DNA of 64,000 nucleotides, from assembly GCA_900469615.1 (NCBI GenBank), contig UBYA01000010.1, forward strand, positions 344,248 to 408,247, given 5' to 3'. Below are positions 28,650-39,183 of the stretch, in pieces. The number at the start of each line of letters is the position of its first letter. The stretch's first letter is position 1. The position numbers and the translations under genes are program-made. The DNA comes from Hyphomicrobiales bacterium (GTDB taxonomy: Bacteria > Pseudomonadota > Alphaproteobacteria > Rhizobiales > Rhizobiaceae). The notes beneath the pieces were generated by a model. That model searched no databases and was not told the origin of the DNA. It was given only the letters and a program-made list of their open reading frames with translations.

Positions 28650-28905
28650 TAACCCCTTCTCCTTTGCCCTCAACCGCAGCGAAAATCAGCCATCTATGAA
28701 AAAGATTCCGGGAAGGACACGCCGGAGGTACGCCCACTCAACGGCAAACGATCGCCCAATTGCTCACGAATCGACAATTGCGGCTAAATAATAGCACGCA
28801 ACCGCTGATTTCTTGCGCGTTTGACGTTTGCGTCGAACAAAAATTACGCTAAGGACACCCCTTACCTAATAAGCAAACCTTAGCACCTTCTAAAATGGTG
28901 GGATC

Positions 28906-30237
28906 ATGACTGACGCGATATCTCCTTTATCGCCGCCCCCCTCGTCATCGAACAGCGCTGTTGCGAACTCCCCGGCACGCGTTCTGATCGCGAGTCTCAT
29001 CGGCACAACGATCGAGTTTTTCGATTTCTATGTTTATGCGACGGCGGCGGTTATCGTCTTTCCGAAGCTCTTCTTCCCCGCAAGCGATCCGACCTCTGCG
29101 ACCCTGCAGTCCTTCGCTACCTTTTCCATCGCCTTCTTCGCGCGCCCGATCGGGGCGATGATCTTCGGTCACTTCGGCGATCGAATCGGCCGCAAGGCGA
29201 CGCTCGTCGCGGCTCTGATGACCATGGGCCTCTCGACGGTCCTCATCGGCATGCTGCCGACCTATGAATCGATCGGCGTCCTCGCACCGGTGCTGCTGGC
29301 GCTTTGCCGCCTCGGCCAGGGTCTCGGCCTCGGCGGCGAGTGGGGCGGCGCGGTGCTGCTCGCCACGGAAAACGCCCCGGAAGGCAAGCGCAGCTGGTAC
29401 GCCATGTTCCCGCAGCTCGGCGCTCCCATCGGCTTCATCCTGTCGGCCGGCCTTTTCCTGATCCTGCGCGAAAGCATGGATGACGCGGCCTTCCTCAACT
29501 ACGGCTGGCGCGTTCCCTTCCTGATCAGCATCGTGCTCGTTGCCGTCGGCCTCTATGTCCGCCTGAAGATCACGGAAACTCCGGAGTTTCAGCGCGCGAT
29601 CGAGAAGGAAGAACGGGTTTCGGTTCCGATCGCCGTCATCTTCCGCTCACACTTCCGCAGCTTGGTTCTCGGCACCATCATAGCCGTCGCGACCTTCGTG
29701 CTGTTCTATCTGATGACGGCCTTCACGCTGAGCTGGGGCACCCGGCCCCCGGGCAACGGGCCGCTGCCGGCAGGCCTCGGCTATTCTCAGGGCCAGTTCC
29801 TCGTCGTGCAGCTCGTCGGCGTCGTGTTCTTCGGCTTGATGATTCCGCTGTCCGGCCTGCTGTCGGACCGCTACTCGCGCCGGCTGGTTCTGATCCTGAC
29901 GACCATCGGCATCCTCATCTTCGGCCTGTTCTATTCGTCGCTGCTAACGGCCGGCCTTGCCGGTGCCTTCGCCTGCTCGATCATCGGCCTGGCCCTGATG
30001 GGCTTCACCTATGGTCCGATCGGTGCGGCACTGGCGGCCCCCTTCCCGACGACCGTGCGCTATACGGGCGCCTCGATGACCTTCAATCTCGGCGGCATCG
30101 TCGGCGCGTCCCTGGCCCCCTACATCGCCACATGGCTCGCGACGACCTACGGCCTCGTCTATGTCGGCTATTACCTGGCCGCCGCAGCGATACTCTCGCT
30201 GATCGGCATCCTGCTCTCGGGCAATGACGAAGTCTGA
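28906..30237 (+). CDS. MFS transporter, metabolite:H+ symporter (MHS) family
   Basis: A 443-residue twelve-helix proton symporter. The family traits are clear: TTIEFFDFYVYATAAVIVFPKLFF in helix 1, the loop 2-3 motif FGHFGDRIGRK, GLGLGGEWGGAVLLATENAP in helix 4 and PLSGLLSDRYSRR in loop 8-9. MHS members include the proline/betaine, citrate, alpha-ketoglutarate and shikimate transporters; the exact substrate is not readable here. GGTGGGA lies before the ATG. It is the only plus-strand gene within the minus-strand dcw region and is divergent from aqpZ, so it looks inserted. Confidence 0.9.
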   Translation: MTDAISPLSPPPSSSNSAVANSPARVLIASLIGTTIEFFDFYVYATAAVIVFPKLFFPASDPTSATLQSFATFSIAFFARPIGAMIFGHFGDRIGRKATLVAALMTMGLSTVLIGMLPTYESIGVLAPVLLALCRLGQGLGLGGEWGGAVLLATENAPEGKRSWYAMFPQLGAPIGFILSAGLFLILRESMDDAAFLNYGWRVPFLISIVLVAVGLYVRLKITETPEFQRAIEKEERVSVPIAVIFRSHFRSLVLGTIIAVATFVLFYLMTAFTLSWGTRPPGNGPLPAGLGYSQGQFLVVQLVGVVFFGLMIPLSGLLSDRYSRRLVLILTTIGILIFGLFYSSLLTAGLAGAFACSIIGLALMGFTYGPIGAALAAPFPTTVRYTGASMTFNLGGIVGASLAPYIATWLATTYGLVYVGYYLAAAAILSLIGILLSGNDEV

Positions 30238-30259
30238 GAAAACAGGCATAACCAATTGA

Positions 30260-30288
30260 AAAGGCCGGGTGAAAACCCGGCCTTTTTG
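30260..30288. terminator. Bidirectional terminator between the MHS transporter and murB
   Basis: AAAGGCCGGGT-GAAA-ACCCGGCCTTT with T runs on both strands (TTTTTGTT on plus, TTTTCAATT on minus). It separates two convergent genes and ends the murB side of the dcw transcript. Confidence 0.88.
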
Positions 30289-30328
30289 TTGAATCGAATT
30301 ATGAGGTCACGCCGGTTACAGCGGCAGC

Positions 30329-31303
30329 CTACTCGGTCGTAACGCCTTGGAACGGACGGACTTCCCGGCCCGGCATGAAGCAGCCAAGGCGCTTGATTTC
30401 CCATTCCAGCTTGACGCCGGACTTTTCGAAGACCTCGCGGCGCACCTGCTCGCCGAGATACTCCAGGTCGTAGCCTGTTGCCTGCTCCATATTGATCATG
30501 AAGTTGCAGTGCAGCGACGACATCTGGGCACCGCCGATCACGAGGCCGCGGCAGCCGGCTTCATCGATCAGTTTCCACGCGGAAAGTCCTTCGGGGTTCT
30601 TGAAGGTCGAGCCGCCGGTCTTTTCCCGAATCGGCTGCACCGTTTCGCGATGCGCGCGCACCGCATCCATCTCCGCGCGAATCTTGGCCCGATCCTCGGC
30701 ATAGCCTTCGAAAAGGACATGCGTGAAGATCAGCTCTTCCGATGCGTCCGAATGGCGGTAGCTGTAACCCATTTCGGCATTGCTGAGCACATGCTTGCCG
30801 CCCTTCCGGTCGACCGCATGAACCTCGACGACCCGATCGCGGGTCTCCGCACCGTTGGCGCCCGCGTTCATCCGCGCAGCGCCGCCGATGCTGCCCGGAA
30901 TACCGTAGTAGAAATGGAAGCCGCCGATGCTGTTGTCCATCGCCATGGCCGCGACATGCTTGTCCGGGCAAATGGCGCCGGCCAGAATGCGATTCTCGCC
31001 GGCAAGCTCGACCGAGCCGAAGCCCTTGGCCGACAGCCTGAGGACGACGCCCGGAATGCCGCCGTCGCGCACCAATATATTAGACCCCACGCCGACCACC
31101 GTCAGCGGCACCTCTTCCGGCAGGATCTTCAGGAAGGCGATGAGGTCGTCCGTGTCATGCGGCTGGAACATCAGCTCCGCCAACCCGCCGGCGCGGAACC
31201 ACGTCACACGATCCATCGGCGCGTCCGGCGTCAGCCGGCCCCTGATGTCCTTTACACCGTCGCCGAGCGACGCCAGAAGCTTTTCTCCGTTTACCTGTTT
31301 CAT
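30329..31303 (-). CDS. murB: UDP-N-acetylenolpyruvoylglucosamine reductase
   Basis: A 324-residue FAD enzyme that reduces enolpyruvyl-UDP-GlcNAc to UDP-MurNAc. FAD-binding parts [22 protein letters not shown] and [21 protein letters not shown] are followed by the catalytic-serine region [18 protein letters not shown] and [10 protein letters not shown]. It is a type with the Tyr-containing loop [11 protein letters not shown]. Its start overlaps the murC stop by four bases. It is the last gene of the mraZ-to-murB block; a bidirectional terminator follows. Confidence 0.97.
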   Translation of the reverse strand: MKQVNGEKLLASLGDGVKDIRGRLTPDAPMDRVTWFRAGGLAELMFQPHDTDDLIAFLKILPEEVPLTVVGVGSNILVRDGGIPGVVLRLSAKGFGSVELAGENRILAGAICPDKHVAAMAMDNSIGGFHFYYGIPGSIGGAARMNAGANGAETRDRVVEVHAVDRKGGKHVLSNAEMGYSYRHSDASEELIFTHVLFEGYAEDRAKIRAEMDAVRAHRETVQPIREKTGGSTFKNPEGLSAWKLIDEAGCRGLVIGGAQMSSLHCNFMINMEQATGYDLEYLGEQVRREVFEKSGVKLEWEIKRLGCFMPGREVRPFQGVTTE

Positions 31304-32715
31304 GCGGACTTACCCGAGAGGCCTTCCAATTCCTTTGGCAATGATGCTGCCCAATATGTGATGCTGCCAGCCCCCAACAGAACCACAAAATCACCCGGTC
31401 GTGCAATCTCCGCAACCATGGCGGCAAGATCTTCCTGCGACGGCAGGTAGCGCGCGTCGCGATGGCCGCCGGCCTTGATGCGCGAAACCAGCGTCTGCGA
31501 ATCGACGCCCTCGATGGGGTCCTCGCCCGCGGCATAGACCGGTGCCAGGAAGATGCTGTCGGCATCGTTGAAGCACGCGGCGAATTCCTCGAACAGGCTC
31601 GACAGGCGCGTAAAGCGATGCGGCTGATGCACGGCGATGATGCGGCCCTTGCAGGCTTCGCGCGCCGCCTTCAGCACCGCCTTGATTTCGACGGGGTGAT
31701 GGCCGTAGTCGTCGAAGACCTTGACCCCGTTCCATTCGCCCGTCAACGTGAAGCGGCGCTTGACGCCACCGAAGGACGCCAGCCCCTTGGCGATCGCCTC
31801 GCTGGAAATCCCGAGCCGGTTGGCAACGGCAACCGCGGCCGTCGCATTAGAAATATTATGGCGGCCCGGCATCGGCATGACGAGATCCTTGATGTGGATC
31901 ACCTTGCCGGTGCGGCGCCTGCGAATCTCGACATCAAACAGCGAGCGCGTGCCGTCGATGCGCACATTCGAAAAGCGCACGTCCGCCTGCGGGTTTTCGC
32001 CATAGGTGATGACCTTGCGGTCCTCGATGCGGCCAACGAGCGACTGCACTTCCGGATGGTCGATGCACATCACGCCGAAACCGTAGAAGGGCACGTTCTC
32101 GACGAACTGCCGGAAAGCGGCACGCACGGCATCGAAATTGCCGTAATGGTCGAGATGCTCCGGATCGATATTCGTGACGACGGCGATATCGGCGGGCAGC
32201 TTCAGGAAGGTGCCATCCGATTCGTCGGCCTCGACCACCATCCACTCGCCGGCTCCCATGCGCGCATTCGTGCCATACGCATTGATGATGCCGCCGTTGA
32301 TGACGGTGGGGTCGAGCCCACCGGCTTCCAGAAGCGTCGCCACCAGCGAGGTCGTCGTGGTCTTTCCGTGCGTGCCGCCGATGGCGATCGCATTGCGGAA
32401 GCGCATCAGCTCGGCGAGCATTTCGGCTCGGCGCACCACCGGCAGCAGCTTTTCGCGCGCGGCCATCAGTTCCGGATTGTTCTTCTTGATGGCGGTGGAG
32501 ACGACGACGACTTCGGCATCGCCGAGGTTTTCCGCCTTGTGGCCGATATGAACCGGAATGCCCTTGTCGCGCAGCCGCTGCACATTGGCGCTTTCCGATT
32601 GATCGGAACCCTGCACGCGATGGCCGAGGTTATGCAGCACCTCGGCTATGCCGCTCATCCCGATACCGCCGATACCGATAAAATGCACAAGGCCGATTGC
32701 CTTCGGCAGCTTCAT
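31300..32715 (-). CDS. murC: UDP-N-acetylmuramate--L-alanine ligase
   Basis: A 471-residue Mur ligase that adds L-alanine to UDP-MurNAc. The N-terminal Rossmann fold has [17 protein letters not shown], the ATP loop is GGTHGKTT at about residue 113, and [14 protein letters not shown] and [14 protein letters not shown] mark the central and C-terminal domains. It is linked to murG and murB by 4-base ATGA overlaps at both ends, so translation is coupled along the three genes. Confidence 0.98.
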   Translation of the reverse strand: MKLPKAIGLVHFIGIGGIGMSGIAEVLHNLGHRVQGSDQSESANVQRLRDKGIPVHIGHKAENLGDAEVVVVSTAIKKNNPELMAAREKLLPVVRRAEMLAELMRFRNAIAIGGTHGKTTTTSLVATLLEAGGLDPTVINGGIINAYGTNARMGAGEWMVVEADESDGTFLKLPADIAVVTNIDPEHLDHYGNFDAVRAAFRQFVENVPFYGFGVMCIDHPEVQSLVGRIEDRKVITYGENPQADVRFSNVRIDGTRSLFDVEIRRRRTGKVIHIKDLVMPMPGRHNISNATAAVAVANRLGISSEAIAKGLASFGGVKRRFTLTGEWNGVKVFDDYGHHPVEIKAVLKAAREACKGRIIAVHQPHRFTRLSSLFEEFAACFNDADSIFLAPVYAAGEDPIEGVDSQTLVSRIKAGGHRDARYLPSQEDLAAMVAEIARPGDFVVLLGAGSITYWAASLPKELEGLSGKSA

Positions 32716-33833
32716 ACGCCTGCCCCCTTGAATTGCTGAGTTGAACGTCCCGCGGCAATAGCCTCAACCATGTCGGCAAGCAAGTTTGCCGCATCCGGCC
32801 TGCCCGCCTGCTTGGCGGCAGCAGCCATCTTTGCGAGTTTTTCCGGCATGGTCATGGCGCCGCGCAGAATGGTGGAAAGCTTCTCGGAGGTCAGCTCCGA
32901 CTGCACGATGACCTTGACGCCGCCCGTCGCCGCCAGCGCGGCGGCATTGGCCGCCTGATCGTGATCGAGCGCATGCGGATAGGGCACGAGGATCGCCGGG
33001 CGGCCGATGACGGCAAGCTCGGAAACCGTCGAAGCTCCGGAGCGGCAGAGAACGAGATGCGCGGCACCGATACGCTCCGCCATATCGTTGAAGAACGGCG
33101 CGACATCGGCGCCCATATCAAGCTTTCTCGTGCAGCTGTTGACCGTCTCCATATCCTCGGGGCGCACCTGCTGGGTGATCCGCAGGCGCTTGCGCAGCGG
33201 TTCTTCAAGCAGGCTGATCGCCGTGGGGACGGCCTTCGAAAAATACTGTGCGCCCTGGCTGCCGCCGAAGACGACCAGGTTGAACGGGTCTTCCGGGCCG
33301 GACGGCACATAAGGACGCTTGGCAGCCTCGATGACGGCCGGGCGCACGGGATTACCCGTCGTCACCGTCTTTTCGGCGAATGCGCCGTTTTCGGTGAGGA
33401 AGCCGCCCGCTATCGCGCGAACGCGCGTTGCCAGCATCTTGTTGGCCCGGCCCATGACCGCATTCTGCTCATGCAGCATGGATGGCACACCCATGCGCGT
33501 CGCAGCCAGAAGCGGCGGAACGGTCGGGTAGCCGCCGAAGCCGACGACGCAGACGGGCCTGATCCGCTGGATCAGCTTGCGAGCCGCGCGCATGCCGGTC
33601 CAAAGCGTCCAGAGGGCCTTCGCGACTTTCAGCGGGTTCTTCGAGCCGATCGTTGCCGAGGGCACGACATGAATCTCGTCAGCCGGAAACTTGCCGGCAT
33701 AGCGTTCGGCACGGCTGTCGGTAACGAGGTGCACGGAATAGCCGCGCTCCTTCAGCTTGTAGGCCAGTGCCTCGGCCGGAAATACGTGACCGCCGGTTCC
33801 GCCGGCGGCAAGAAGGACAATGCCTTTACTCAT
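32712..33833 (-). CDS. murG: UDP-GlcNAc:lipid I N-acetylglucosaminyltransferase
   Basis: A 373-residue GT28 glycosyltransferase on the inner face of the membrane that converts lipid I to lipid II. The G loop [10 protein letters not shown] is at residues 11-20, a second glycine loop [14 protein letters not shown] follows, and the donor site includes [15 protein letters not shown] and [31 protein letters not shown]. Start ATG 33833. Unusually for this cluster, it is separated from the upstream ftsW by 180 bases. Confidence 0.98.
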   Translation of the reverse strand: MSKGIVLLAAGGTGGHVFPAEALAYKLKERGYSVHLVTDSRAERYAGKFPADEIHVVPSATIGSKNPLKVAKALWTLWTGMRAARKLIQRIRPVCVVGFGGYPTVPPLLAATRMGVPSMLHEQNAVMGRANKMLATRVRAIAGGFLTENGAFAEKTVTTGNPVRPAVIEAAKRPYVPSGPEDPFNLVVFGGSQGAQYFSKAVPTAISLLEEPLRKRLRITQQVRPEDMETVNSCTRKLDMGADVAPFFNDMAERIGAAHLVLCRSGASTVSELAVIGRPAILVPYPHALDHDQAANAAALAATGGVKVIVQSELTSEKLSTILRGAMTMPEKLAKMAAAAKQAGRPDAANLLADMVEAIAAGRSTQQFKGAGV

Positions 33834-34013
33834 AATTTCGCTCCCGCGAACACCCCGCTAGCCGGGGCATCTCCCTGATATAGGAAGTCGCCATGGCCGC
33901 GTCATCGGCGCGGGCCAAGCCCCCCTCATAGCCCGCCGCCTCCTGAAAAGCGACCGCAGAATGAAGGGCAGGCAGGCGATGGCACGAGCAGATGGCGGAT
34001 AGTCCCAAGACGA
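33834..34013. other. 180-base spacer between ftsW and murG
   Basis: The only sizeable gap in the run from ftsI to murB apart from 66 bases before murE. A 63-codon GTG-started frame (33826-34017) overlaps both neighbours, but its product has no recognisable fold and ends inside murG. No terminator is seen. CGGGAGCGAAATT before murG offers its ribosome-binding site. Confidence 0.45.
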
Positions 34014-35168
34014 TCACTCCGCCGGCAATCCGTGCGTGACGCGGAACATGGTGCGATCCTGCGCACGCTTTTCCGGCCTGTGACGCGTAAGCGCCAGGAT
34101 GAAGCCAGCCGTCACGCAGATCGCAGTCATCGACGAACCGCCGTAGGAAATCAACGGCAGCGTCATGCCCTTTGCCGGCAGGAGCTGCAGGTTGACCCCG
34201 ATATTGATGATCGACTGAATGCCGATCTGCAGAACGAGGCCCGCGACGGCAAAGCGGTTGAAATCATTCTTTTCCTTATAGGCATGCGACAGGCCGCGCA
34301 GCACGAGGAAGGCGAAGATCAGCACGAGCACCATGCAGAAGATGGCGCCGAATTCCTCGGCCGCAACCGAGAAGATGAAGTCCGTATGCGCGTCCGGAAT
34401 GATGCGCTTGACAGTACCTTCGCCGGGGCCGACGCCGAACCAGGTGCCGTGAACGATCGCTTCCTTGGCGGTGTCGACCTGGAACGTATCGCCCTCGCCC
34501 GTCAGGAACTTGTTCACGCGTTGCGCGACGTGATCGAAGACGTAATAGGCGGTCACGAAACCGCCGGCGCCAAGACCGCCGAGCACGATGATCCAGAGCC
34601 AGGGCATGCCCGCCATGAAGAACATGCCGCCCCAGACGGCGGTGGTCAGGATAGTCTGGCCAAGGTCAGGCTGCGCCACGAGCAACGCCACGACGATGCC
34701 GAAGAGGATGATGGCGAAGAGGTTGCCCGGGATTTCCGGCTGGCGGGCATGCTCGGAAAACAGCCAGGCGCAGACGACGACGAAGGCGGGCTTCATGAAT
34801 TCCGAAGGCTGGATGGACAGCGAGGCAATATTGACCCAGCGCCGGGAACCCTTGACTTCGACACCGAAGAACAGCGCGAACAGCATCATCGCCAGTGCCA
34901 CGATCAACAGGATGACCGCCGTCCTTCGCACCTGTCTGGGCGTCATGAAGGAAATGCCGATCATCGTCGCAATCGCCGGGACGAGGAACAGCGCGTGGCG
35001 CTTGACGAAGTGGAACGGCTCGAGCCCGATGCGCTCCGCCACGGCGGGCGACGCCGCGAAGGACAGCATGAAACCGATGCCGATCAACAGGATGAAAAGG
35101 GCGAGAAATACGCGGTCGATGGTCCAGAACCACTCGGCCAAGGCCCCACGTTCAACGCGGCTTACCAT
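34014..35168 (-). CDS. ftsW: Peptidoglycan glycosyltransferase FtsW
   Basis: A 384-residue SEDS-family polymerase with about ten transmembrane helices that polymerises lipid II at the septum together with FtsI. Conserved segments include KRHALFLVPAIATMIG, RRWVNIASLSIQPSEFMKPAF, VAQPDLGQTILTTAVWGGMFFMAG, and FIFSVAAEEFGAIFCM with the later GMTLPLISYGGSSM. The E and D residues of SEDS proteins are present in those segments. It starts one base after the murD stop, so it is coupled with murD. Confidence 0.97.
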   Translation of the reverse strand: MVSRVERGALAEWFWTIDRVFLALFILLIGIGFMLSFAASPAVAERIGLEPFHFVKRHALFLVPAIATMIGISFMTPRQVRRTAVILLIVALAMMLFALFFGVEVKGSRRWVNIASLSIQPSEFMKPAFVVVCAWLFSEHARQPEIPGNLFAIILFGIVVALLVAQPDLGQTILTTAVWGGMFFMAGMPWLWIIVLGGLGAGGFVTAYYVFDHVAQRVNKFLTGEGDTFQVDTAKEAIVHGTWFGVGPGEGTVKRIIPDAHTDFIFSVAAEEFGAIFCMVLVLIFAFLVLRGLSHAYKEKNDFNRFAVAGLVLQIGIQSIINIGVNLQLLPAKGMTLPLISYGGSSMTAICVTAGFILALTRHRPEKRAQDRTMFRVTHGLPAE

Positions 35169-35169
35169 A

Positions 35170-36582
35170 TCATTTGCCTCCAGCTGCTGAACCGATCAGC
35201 ATGGTGACGCCATCGATCGCCGCGACATGGCTGACGAAGGCGTCGCCCCTGACCTCGAAATTCTTATACTGATCGAAGCTTGCGCAAGCCGGTGACAACA
35301 TCACGGCCGCGGCCTCGTGTTCGTCGCCGTCCGCATCGGCGGCGGCATGCGCGACGGCGCGCTCCAGCGTGCCGGAAATTTCATACGGCACCCGGTCGCC
35401 GAGTGTCGCGGCAAAGGCCGGTGCCGCCTCGCCGATCAGATAGGCCTTGGTTATGCGCGAAAAGAGCGGCGCCAGGCTGGCGATACCGCCCTCTTTCGGC
35501 AGGCCGCCGGCGATCCAGTAGATATTCTCGTAGCTCGAAAGCGCGGGCGCCGCCGCATCCGCATTGGTCGCCTTGGAATCGTTGACGAAGACGACCCGGC
35601 CGCGCCTTCCGACTGGCTGCATGCGATGCTTGAGGCCGGGGAAGGATGTCAACCCGGCCCGAATCTCGTCGGCGGAGACACCGACCGCAAGGCAGGCGGC
35701 AATCGCCGCCGCAGCGTTCTGTGCATTATGACCGCCGCGCAGGGTCTGGATGCCGTCGAGATCGGCAATCTCGCTCGCGGCACCGCTCGATGCCTGCATG
35801 ATGCGGCTGCCCTCAGCATAAAGACCATCCGCCAGAGCATGCCGGCGCGAAATCCGCATTACCTTGCCACCCGCCCGCTCGACGCGGTCGGCAATCAGCG
35901 AAGAATAGCTGTCGTCGACACCCACCACGGCAACGTCGCTGCCCGCGACGAGCCTTTCCTTGATATCGGCATAATGCTGCATCGTGCCGTGCCGGTCGAG
36001 GTGATCGGGCGTCAGGTTCAGCAGAATGCCGGCCGAAGGATCGAGCGTCGGCGCCAGATCGATCTGATAGGAAGAGCATTCCACGACATAGAAGCGTCCG
36101 GCTTTCGGCGGATCGAGCGTCAGCACGGCCGTACCGATATTGCCGCCAAGCTGCGTGTCGCGCCCGCTCGATTGCAGGATATGGGCGATCAACGCCGTCG
36201 TCGTCGATTTGCCGTTCGTTCCGGTAATGGCGATGAACGGGCAGTCCGGGGCATGCGCCCGCCGTTCCCTGACGAAAAGCTCGACATCGCCGATAATCTC
36301 GACGCCGGCCGCGTGCGCGAGATCGACGGTCCAATGCGGTTTGGGATGCGTCAGCGGCACACCGGGCGACAGGACGAACACCGACAGGCTGTTCCAGGCG
36401 ATCGTCCTGAGATCGGCAACCGCTATTCCCTCGGCAGCCGCCTTGGCCGCGCTGTCCGGATTGTCGTCCCAGGCCGTGACCTCGGCGCCGCCGGCGACGA
36501 GGGCGCGCGCGGTCGCAAGGCCCGAGCCGCCAAGACCGAAGAGAGCGACCTTCTTTCCTTTCAGCGTGGTGACGGGGATCAT
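35170..36582 (-). CDS. murD: UDP-N-acetylmuramoylalanine--D-glutamate ligase
   Basis: A 470-residue Mur ligase that adds D-glutamate. The N-terminal UDP-binding motif [17 protein letters not shown], the ATP loop [14 protein letters not shown] at about residue 119, [20 protein letters not shown] and [15 protein letters not shown] are the landmarks. Seven bases separate it from mraY upstream and one base from ftsW downstream. Confidence 0.98.
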   Translation of the reverse strand: MIPVTTLKGKKVALFGLGGSGLATARALVAGGAEVTAWDDNPDSAAKAAAEGIAVADLRTIAWNSLSVFVLSPGVPLTHPKPHWTVDLAHAAGVEIIGDVELFVRERRAHAPDCPFIAITGTNGKSTTTALIAHILQSSGRDTQLGGNIGTAVLTLDPPKAGRFYVVECSSYQIDLAPTLDPSAGILLNLTPDHLDRHGTMQHYADIKERLVAGSDVAVVGVDDSYSSLIADRVERAGGKVMRISRRHALADGLYAEGSRIMQASSGAASEIADLDGIQTLRGGHNAQNAAAAIAACLAVGVSADEIRAGLTSFPGLKHRMQPVGRRGRVVFVNDSKATNADAAAPALSSYENIYWIAGGLPKEGGIASLAPLFSRITKAYLIGEAAPAFAATLGDRVPYEISGTLERAVAHAAADADGDEHEAAAVMLSPACASFDQYKNFEVRGDAFVSHVAAIDGVTMLIGSAAGGK

Positions 36583-36589
36583 CTCTGCC

Positions 36590-37711
36590 TCACCGCAGCT
36601 TCAGGGTGGACAGGCCGACCATCGCCAGGATGACGGCGACGATCCAGAAACGCACCACGACCTGGCTTTCCGTCCAGCCCTTCTTTTCGAAGTGATGATG
36701 GATGGGCGCCATCAGGAAGACGCGACGCTTGGTCATCTTGAAGAAGCCGACCTGGATGATGACGGAAAGCGCCTCGAGCACGAAGAGACCGCCGATGATC
36801 GCCATGACGATCTCGTGCTTGGTGGCAACCGCGACCGAACCGATCATGCCGCCCAGCGCCAGCGAACCGGTATCGCCCATGAAGATAGCCGCAGGCGGCG
36901 CATTGAACCAGAGGAAGCCGAGGCCAGCGCCGATGACCGCGCCGAGGACGACCGCCAGTTCGCCCGTGCCGGGCACGAAATTGATCGCCAGATAGTCGGC
37001 AAAGACGAAGTTGCCGGCCAGATAGGAAATGACGCCGAAGGAGGCGGCGGCAATCATCACGGGCACGATAGCAAGCCCGTCGAGACCGTCCGTCAGATTG
37101 ACAGCATTGCCGGCGGCGACGATGACGAAAGCCCCGAACAGGACGAAAAACATGCCGAGATTGAGCAGCAGGCTCTTGAAGAAGGGGAAGGCGATCGATG
37201 AGCCGAAGGTGGAGCCGGCGGGGCCGGAGGACAGCGCCGTCGTCATCATGAAGTAGACGGCGATAGCGGCGATGACGAATTCGATGCCGAGGCGGGCGCG
37301 GCCGGAAAAGCCCTTGTCGCTCTGCTTCGTGACCTTGAGATAGTCGTCATAGAAGCCGATCGCGCCGAAACCGAGCGTCACGAGCAACGTGGCGACGACG
37401 TAAACGTTGGCGAGATCCGCCCAAAGGAGCGAAGAGACGACGATGCCGGCAAGAATCATCAGACCGCCCATGGTAGGCGTGCCGGCCTTCTTGAAGTGCG
37501 TCTGCGGTCCGTCGGCACGAATCGGCTGCCCCTTGCCCTGGCGCACGCGCAGGGAGGAGATGATTCGCGGCCCGAAAAGAAAAACGATCAACGCTGACGT
37601 GAACAGAGCGCCGCCGGTACGAAACGTGATGTATCTGAACAGATTGAGAAATCTGAAATGAGTAGTGAAAAAATGAACGTGGTCCGACAGTTCGGCAAGC
37701 CAGATCAGCAT
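36590..37711 (-). CDS. mraY: Phospho-N-acetylmuramoyl-pentapeptide transferase
   Basis: A 373-residue polytopic enzyme that moves phospho-MurNAc-pentapeptide onto undecaprenyl phosphate to form lipid I. Signatures: [23 protein letters not shown] with the catalytic aspartates, [19 protein letters not shown], and the C-terminal [13 protein letters not shown]. The N-terminus carries a short extra stretch ([13 protein letters not shown]) that makes it several residues longer than the form I expect in other rhizobia. It is 11 bases downstream of murF. Confidence 0.97.
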   Translation of the reverse strand: MLIWLAELSDHVHFFTTHFRFLNLFRYITFRTGGALFTSALIVFLFGPRIISSLRVRQGKGQPIRADGPQTHFKKAGTPTMGGLMILAGIVVSSLLWADLANVYVVATLLVTLGFGAIGFYDDYLKVTKQSDKGFSGRARLGIEFVIAAIAVYFMMTTALSSGPAGSTFGSSIAFPFFKSLLLNLGMFFVLFGAFVIVAAGNAVNLTDGLDGLAIVPVMIAAASFGVISYLAGNFVFADYLAINFVPGTGELAVVLGAVIGAGLGFLWFNAPPAAIFMGDTGSLALGGMIGSVAVATKHEIVMAIIGGLFVLEALSVIIQVGFFKMTKRRVFLMAPIHHHFEKKGWTESQVVVRFWIVAVILAMVGLSTLKLR

Positions 37712-37722
37712 AAGAGCCCTTT

Positions 37723-39183
37723 CTAAAGCCCCTGATGGGCGTGAGGGCCCGTGTCGGAAAATGCGGGAAACTTGTCAAGCAAGCCCGCCACGATCTTTCC
37801 AAACCCCATTCCCAGCGACGATTTCACCATCAACACGTCGCCGGAAGCGACTGAATTGAGCGCGAATTCCGAGAGTTCCTCCGTCGTCTCACGATATTCG
37901 ACATGAACACTTTCGGGCAGCTCATCCCTCAAAGCCGCCATCTCCGGACCGGCCAGCCAGACATGCTCGATACCAGCCGCAAGCAACGGGCCGGCAAGAT
38001 TTGCATGCACGCGCTGGGCATAATCCCCCATTTCCAGCATGTCGCCGAGCACGGCGATCCGCCTGCCCTGCCGTCCGCCAGGCCCCGCATGGGGCGACGT
38101 GGTCGCCAGCAGCGCGATTGCCGCGCGCATGGACGCAGGATTGGCGTTATAGCTTTCGTCGATCAACGTGAAGTAGCCGTTGGCGATCGCGCGCTTGTGG
38201 CGTTGTCCCCTGCCCTTTTCCGGCCGCAGATCCGCCAGGGCATCGATGGCGCTGTCGAGATCGGCCTCCATGAGCATGACCGCGCCGAGGACGGCAAGCG
38301 CATTTTCCGCGATATGGCGGCCCGGCGCGCCAAGCGCCACCTCCATGGTCTCGCCGCCGATCGTCAGCCAAAGCGTGGAGTTTTCCTCCGAAGCGTTGAA
38401 TTCGGCCAGGCGAACATCGGCCTTGGCATGCTGGCCGAAGCTGTGCACATGCTCGATACCGGCCGCCGTCGCAGCCCGCTCCAACATCTCGAACTGATCG
38501 TTGTCGTGATTGAGAATGGCATGACCGCCCGGCACGACACCCTCGAAAATTTCCGCTTTCGCAGCCGCGATTTCGCCGATGCTGTTGAAATTGCCGAGAT
38601 GAGCCGGCGCGATCGTGGTGATGATCGCCACATGCGGCTGCACCATCTTGACGAGCGGGCGAATTTCTCCGGGATGGTTCATGCCGATTTCGAAAATACC
38701 GAAATCCGTATCTTCCGGCATGCGCGCCAGAGTAAGCGGAACACCCCAGTGATTGTTGAAGGAGGCGACGGAGGCATGCACCTTGCCCGACGGGGTGAGT
38801 GCCCGGCGCAGCATCTCTTTCGTGGTCGTCTTGCCGACCGAGCCCGTGACGGCGACGATCTTGGCCTGCGTACGCTGGCGCGCCGCCACACCGAGCCGCG
38901 CCAGCGCCGCCAGCACGTCATCCACCACGATCTTTGGAACGGTCAAGCTGCCCATCGCCGGCAGACGCGCCTCGCTGATCACGATAAACGCCGCACCGTT
39001 CGCCATAGCCAGATTGGCATAGTCATGGCCATCGACGCGATCGCCCTTGATAGCGAAAAATGCCTCGCCCGGCTTGATGGAACGACTGTCTATGGAAATG
39101 CCCGTAATGCCTGCCGGCAGCGTTCCGAAGGAGCGGCCGGAGATTGCGGCGATCAGATCCTCAGTTGTCCATAGCCAGTTCAA
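37723..39183 (-). CDS. murF: UDP-MurNAc-tripeptide--D-alanyl-D-alanine ligase
   Basis: A 486-residue Mur ligase that attaches the D-Ala-D-Ala made by DdlB to complete the pentapeptide precursor. [23 protein letters not shown] (N-terminal UDP site) is followed by the ATP loop [14 protein letters not shown] at about residue 112, the [10 protein letters not shown] segment and [12 protein letters not shown]. It overlaps the murE stop by four bases. Length is typical for the alphaproteobacterial enzyme. Confidence 0.97.
   Translation of the reverse strand: MNWLWTTEDLIAAISGRSFGTLPAGITGISIDSRSIKPGEAFFAIKGDRVDGHDYANLAMANGAAFIVISEARLPAMGSLTVPKIVVDDVLAALARLGVAARQRTQAKIVAVTGSVGKTTTKEMLRRALTPSGKVHASVASFNNHWGVPLTLARMPEDTDFGIFEIGMNHPGEIRPLVKMVQPHVAIITTIAPAHLGNFNSIGEIAAAKAEIFEGVVPGGHAILNHDNDQFEMLERAATAAGIEHVHSFGQHAKADVRLAEFNASEENSTLWLTIGGETMEVALGAPGRHIAENALAVLGAVMLMEADLDSAIDALADLRPEKGRGQRHKRAIANGYFTLIDESYNANPASMRAAIALLATTSPHAGPGGRQGRRIAVLGDMLEMGDYAQRVHANLAGPLLAAGIEHVWLAGPEMAALRDELPESVHVEYRETTEELSEFALNSVASGDVLMVKSSLGMGFGKIVAGLLDKFPAFSDTGPHAHQGL

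Noticed and set aside
33826..34017. 63-codon GTG-started frame between ftsW and murG
   Set aside because: It overlaps both genes, has no recognisable fold, and no good ribosome-binding site; kept as an intergenic note.
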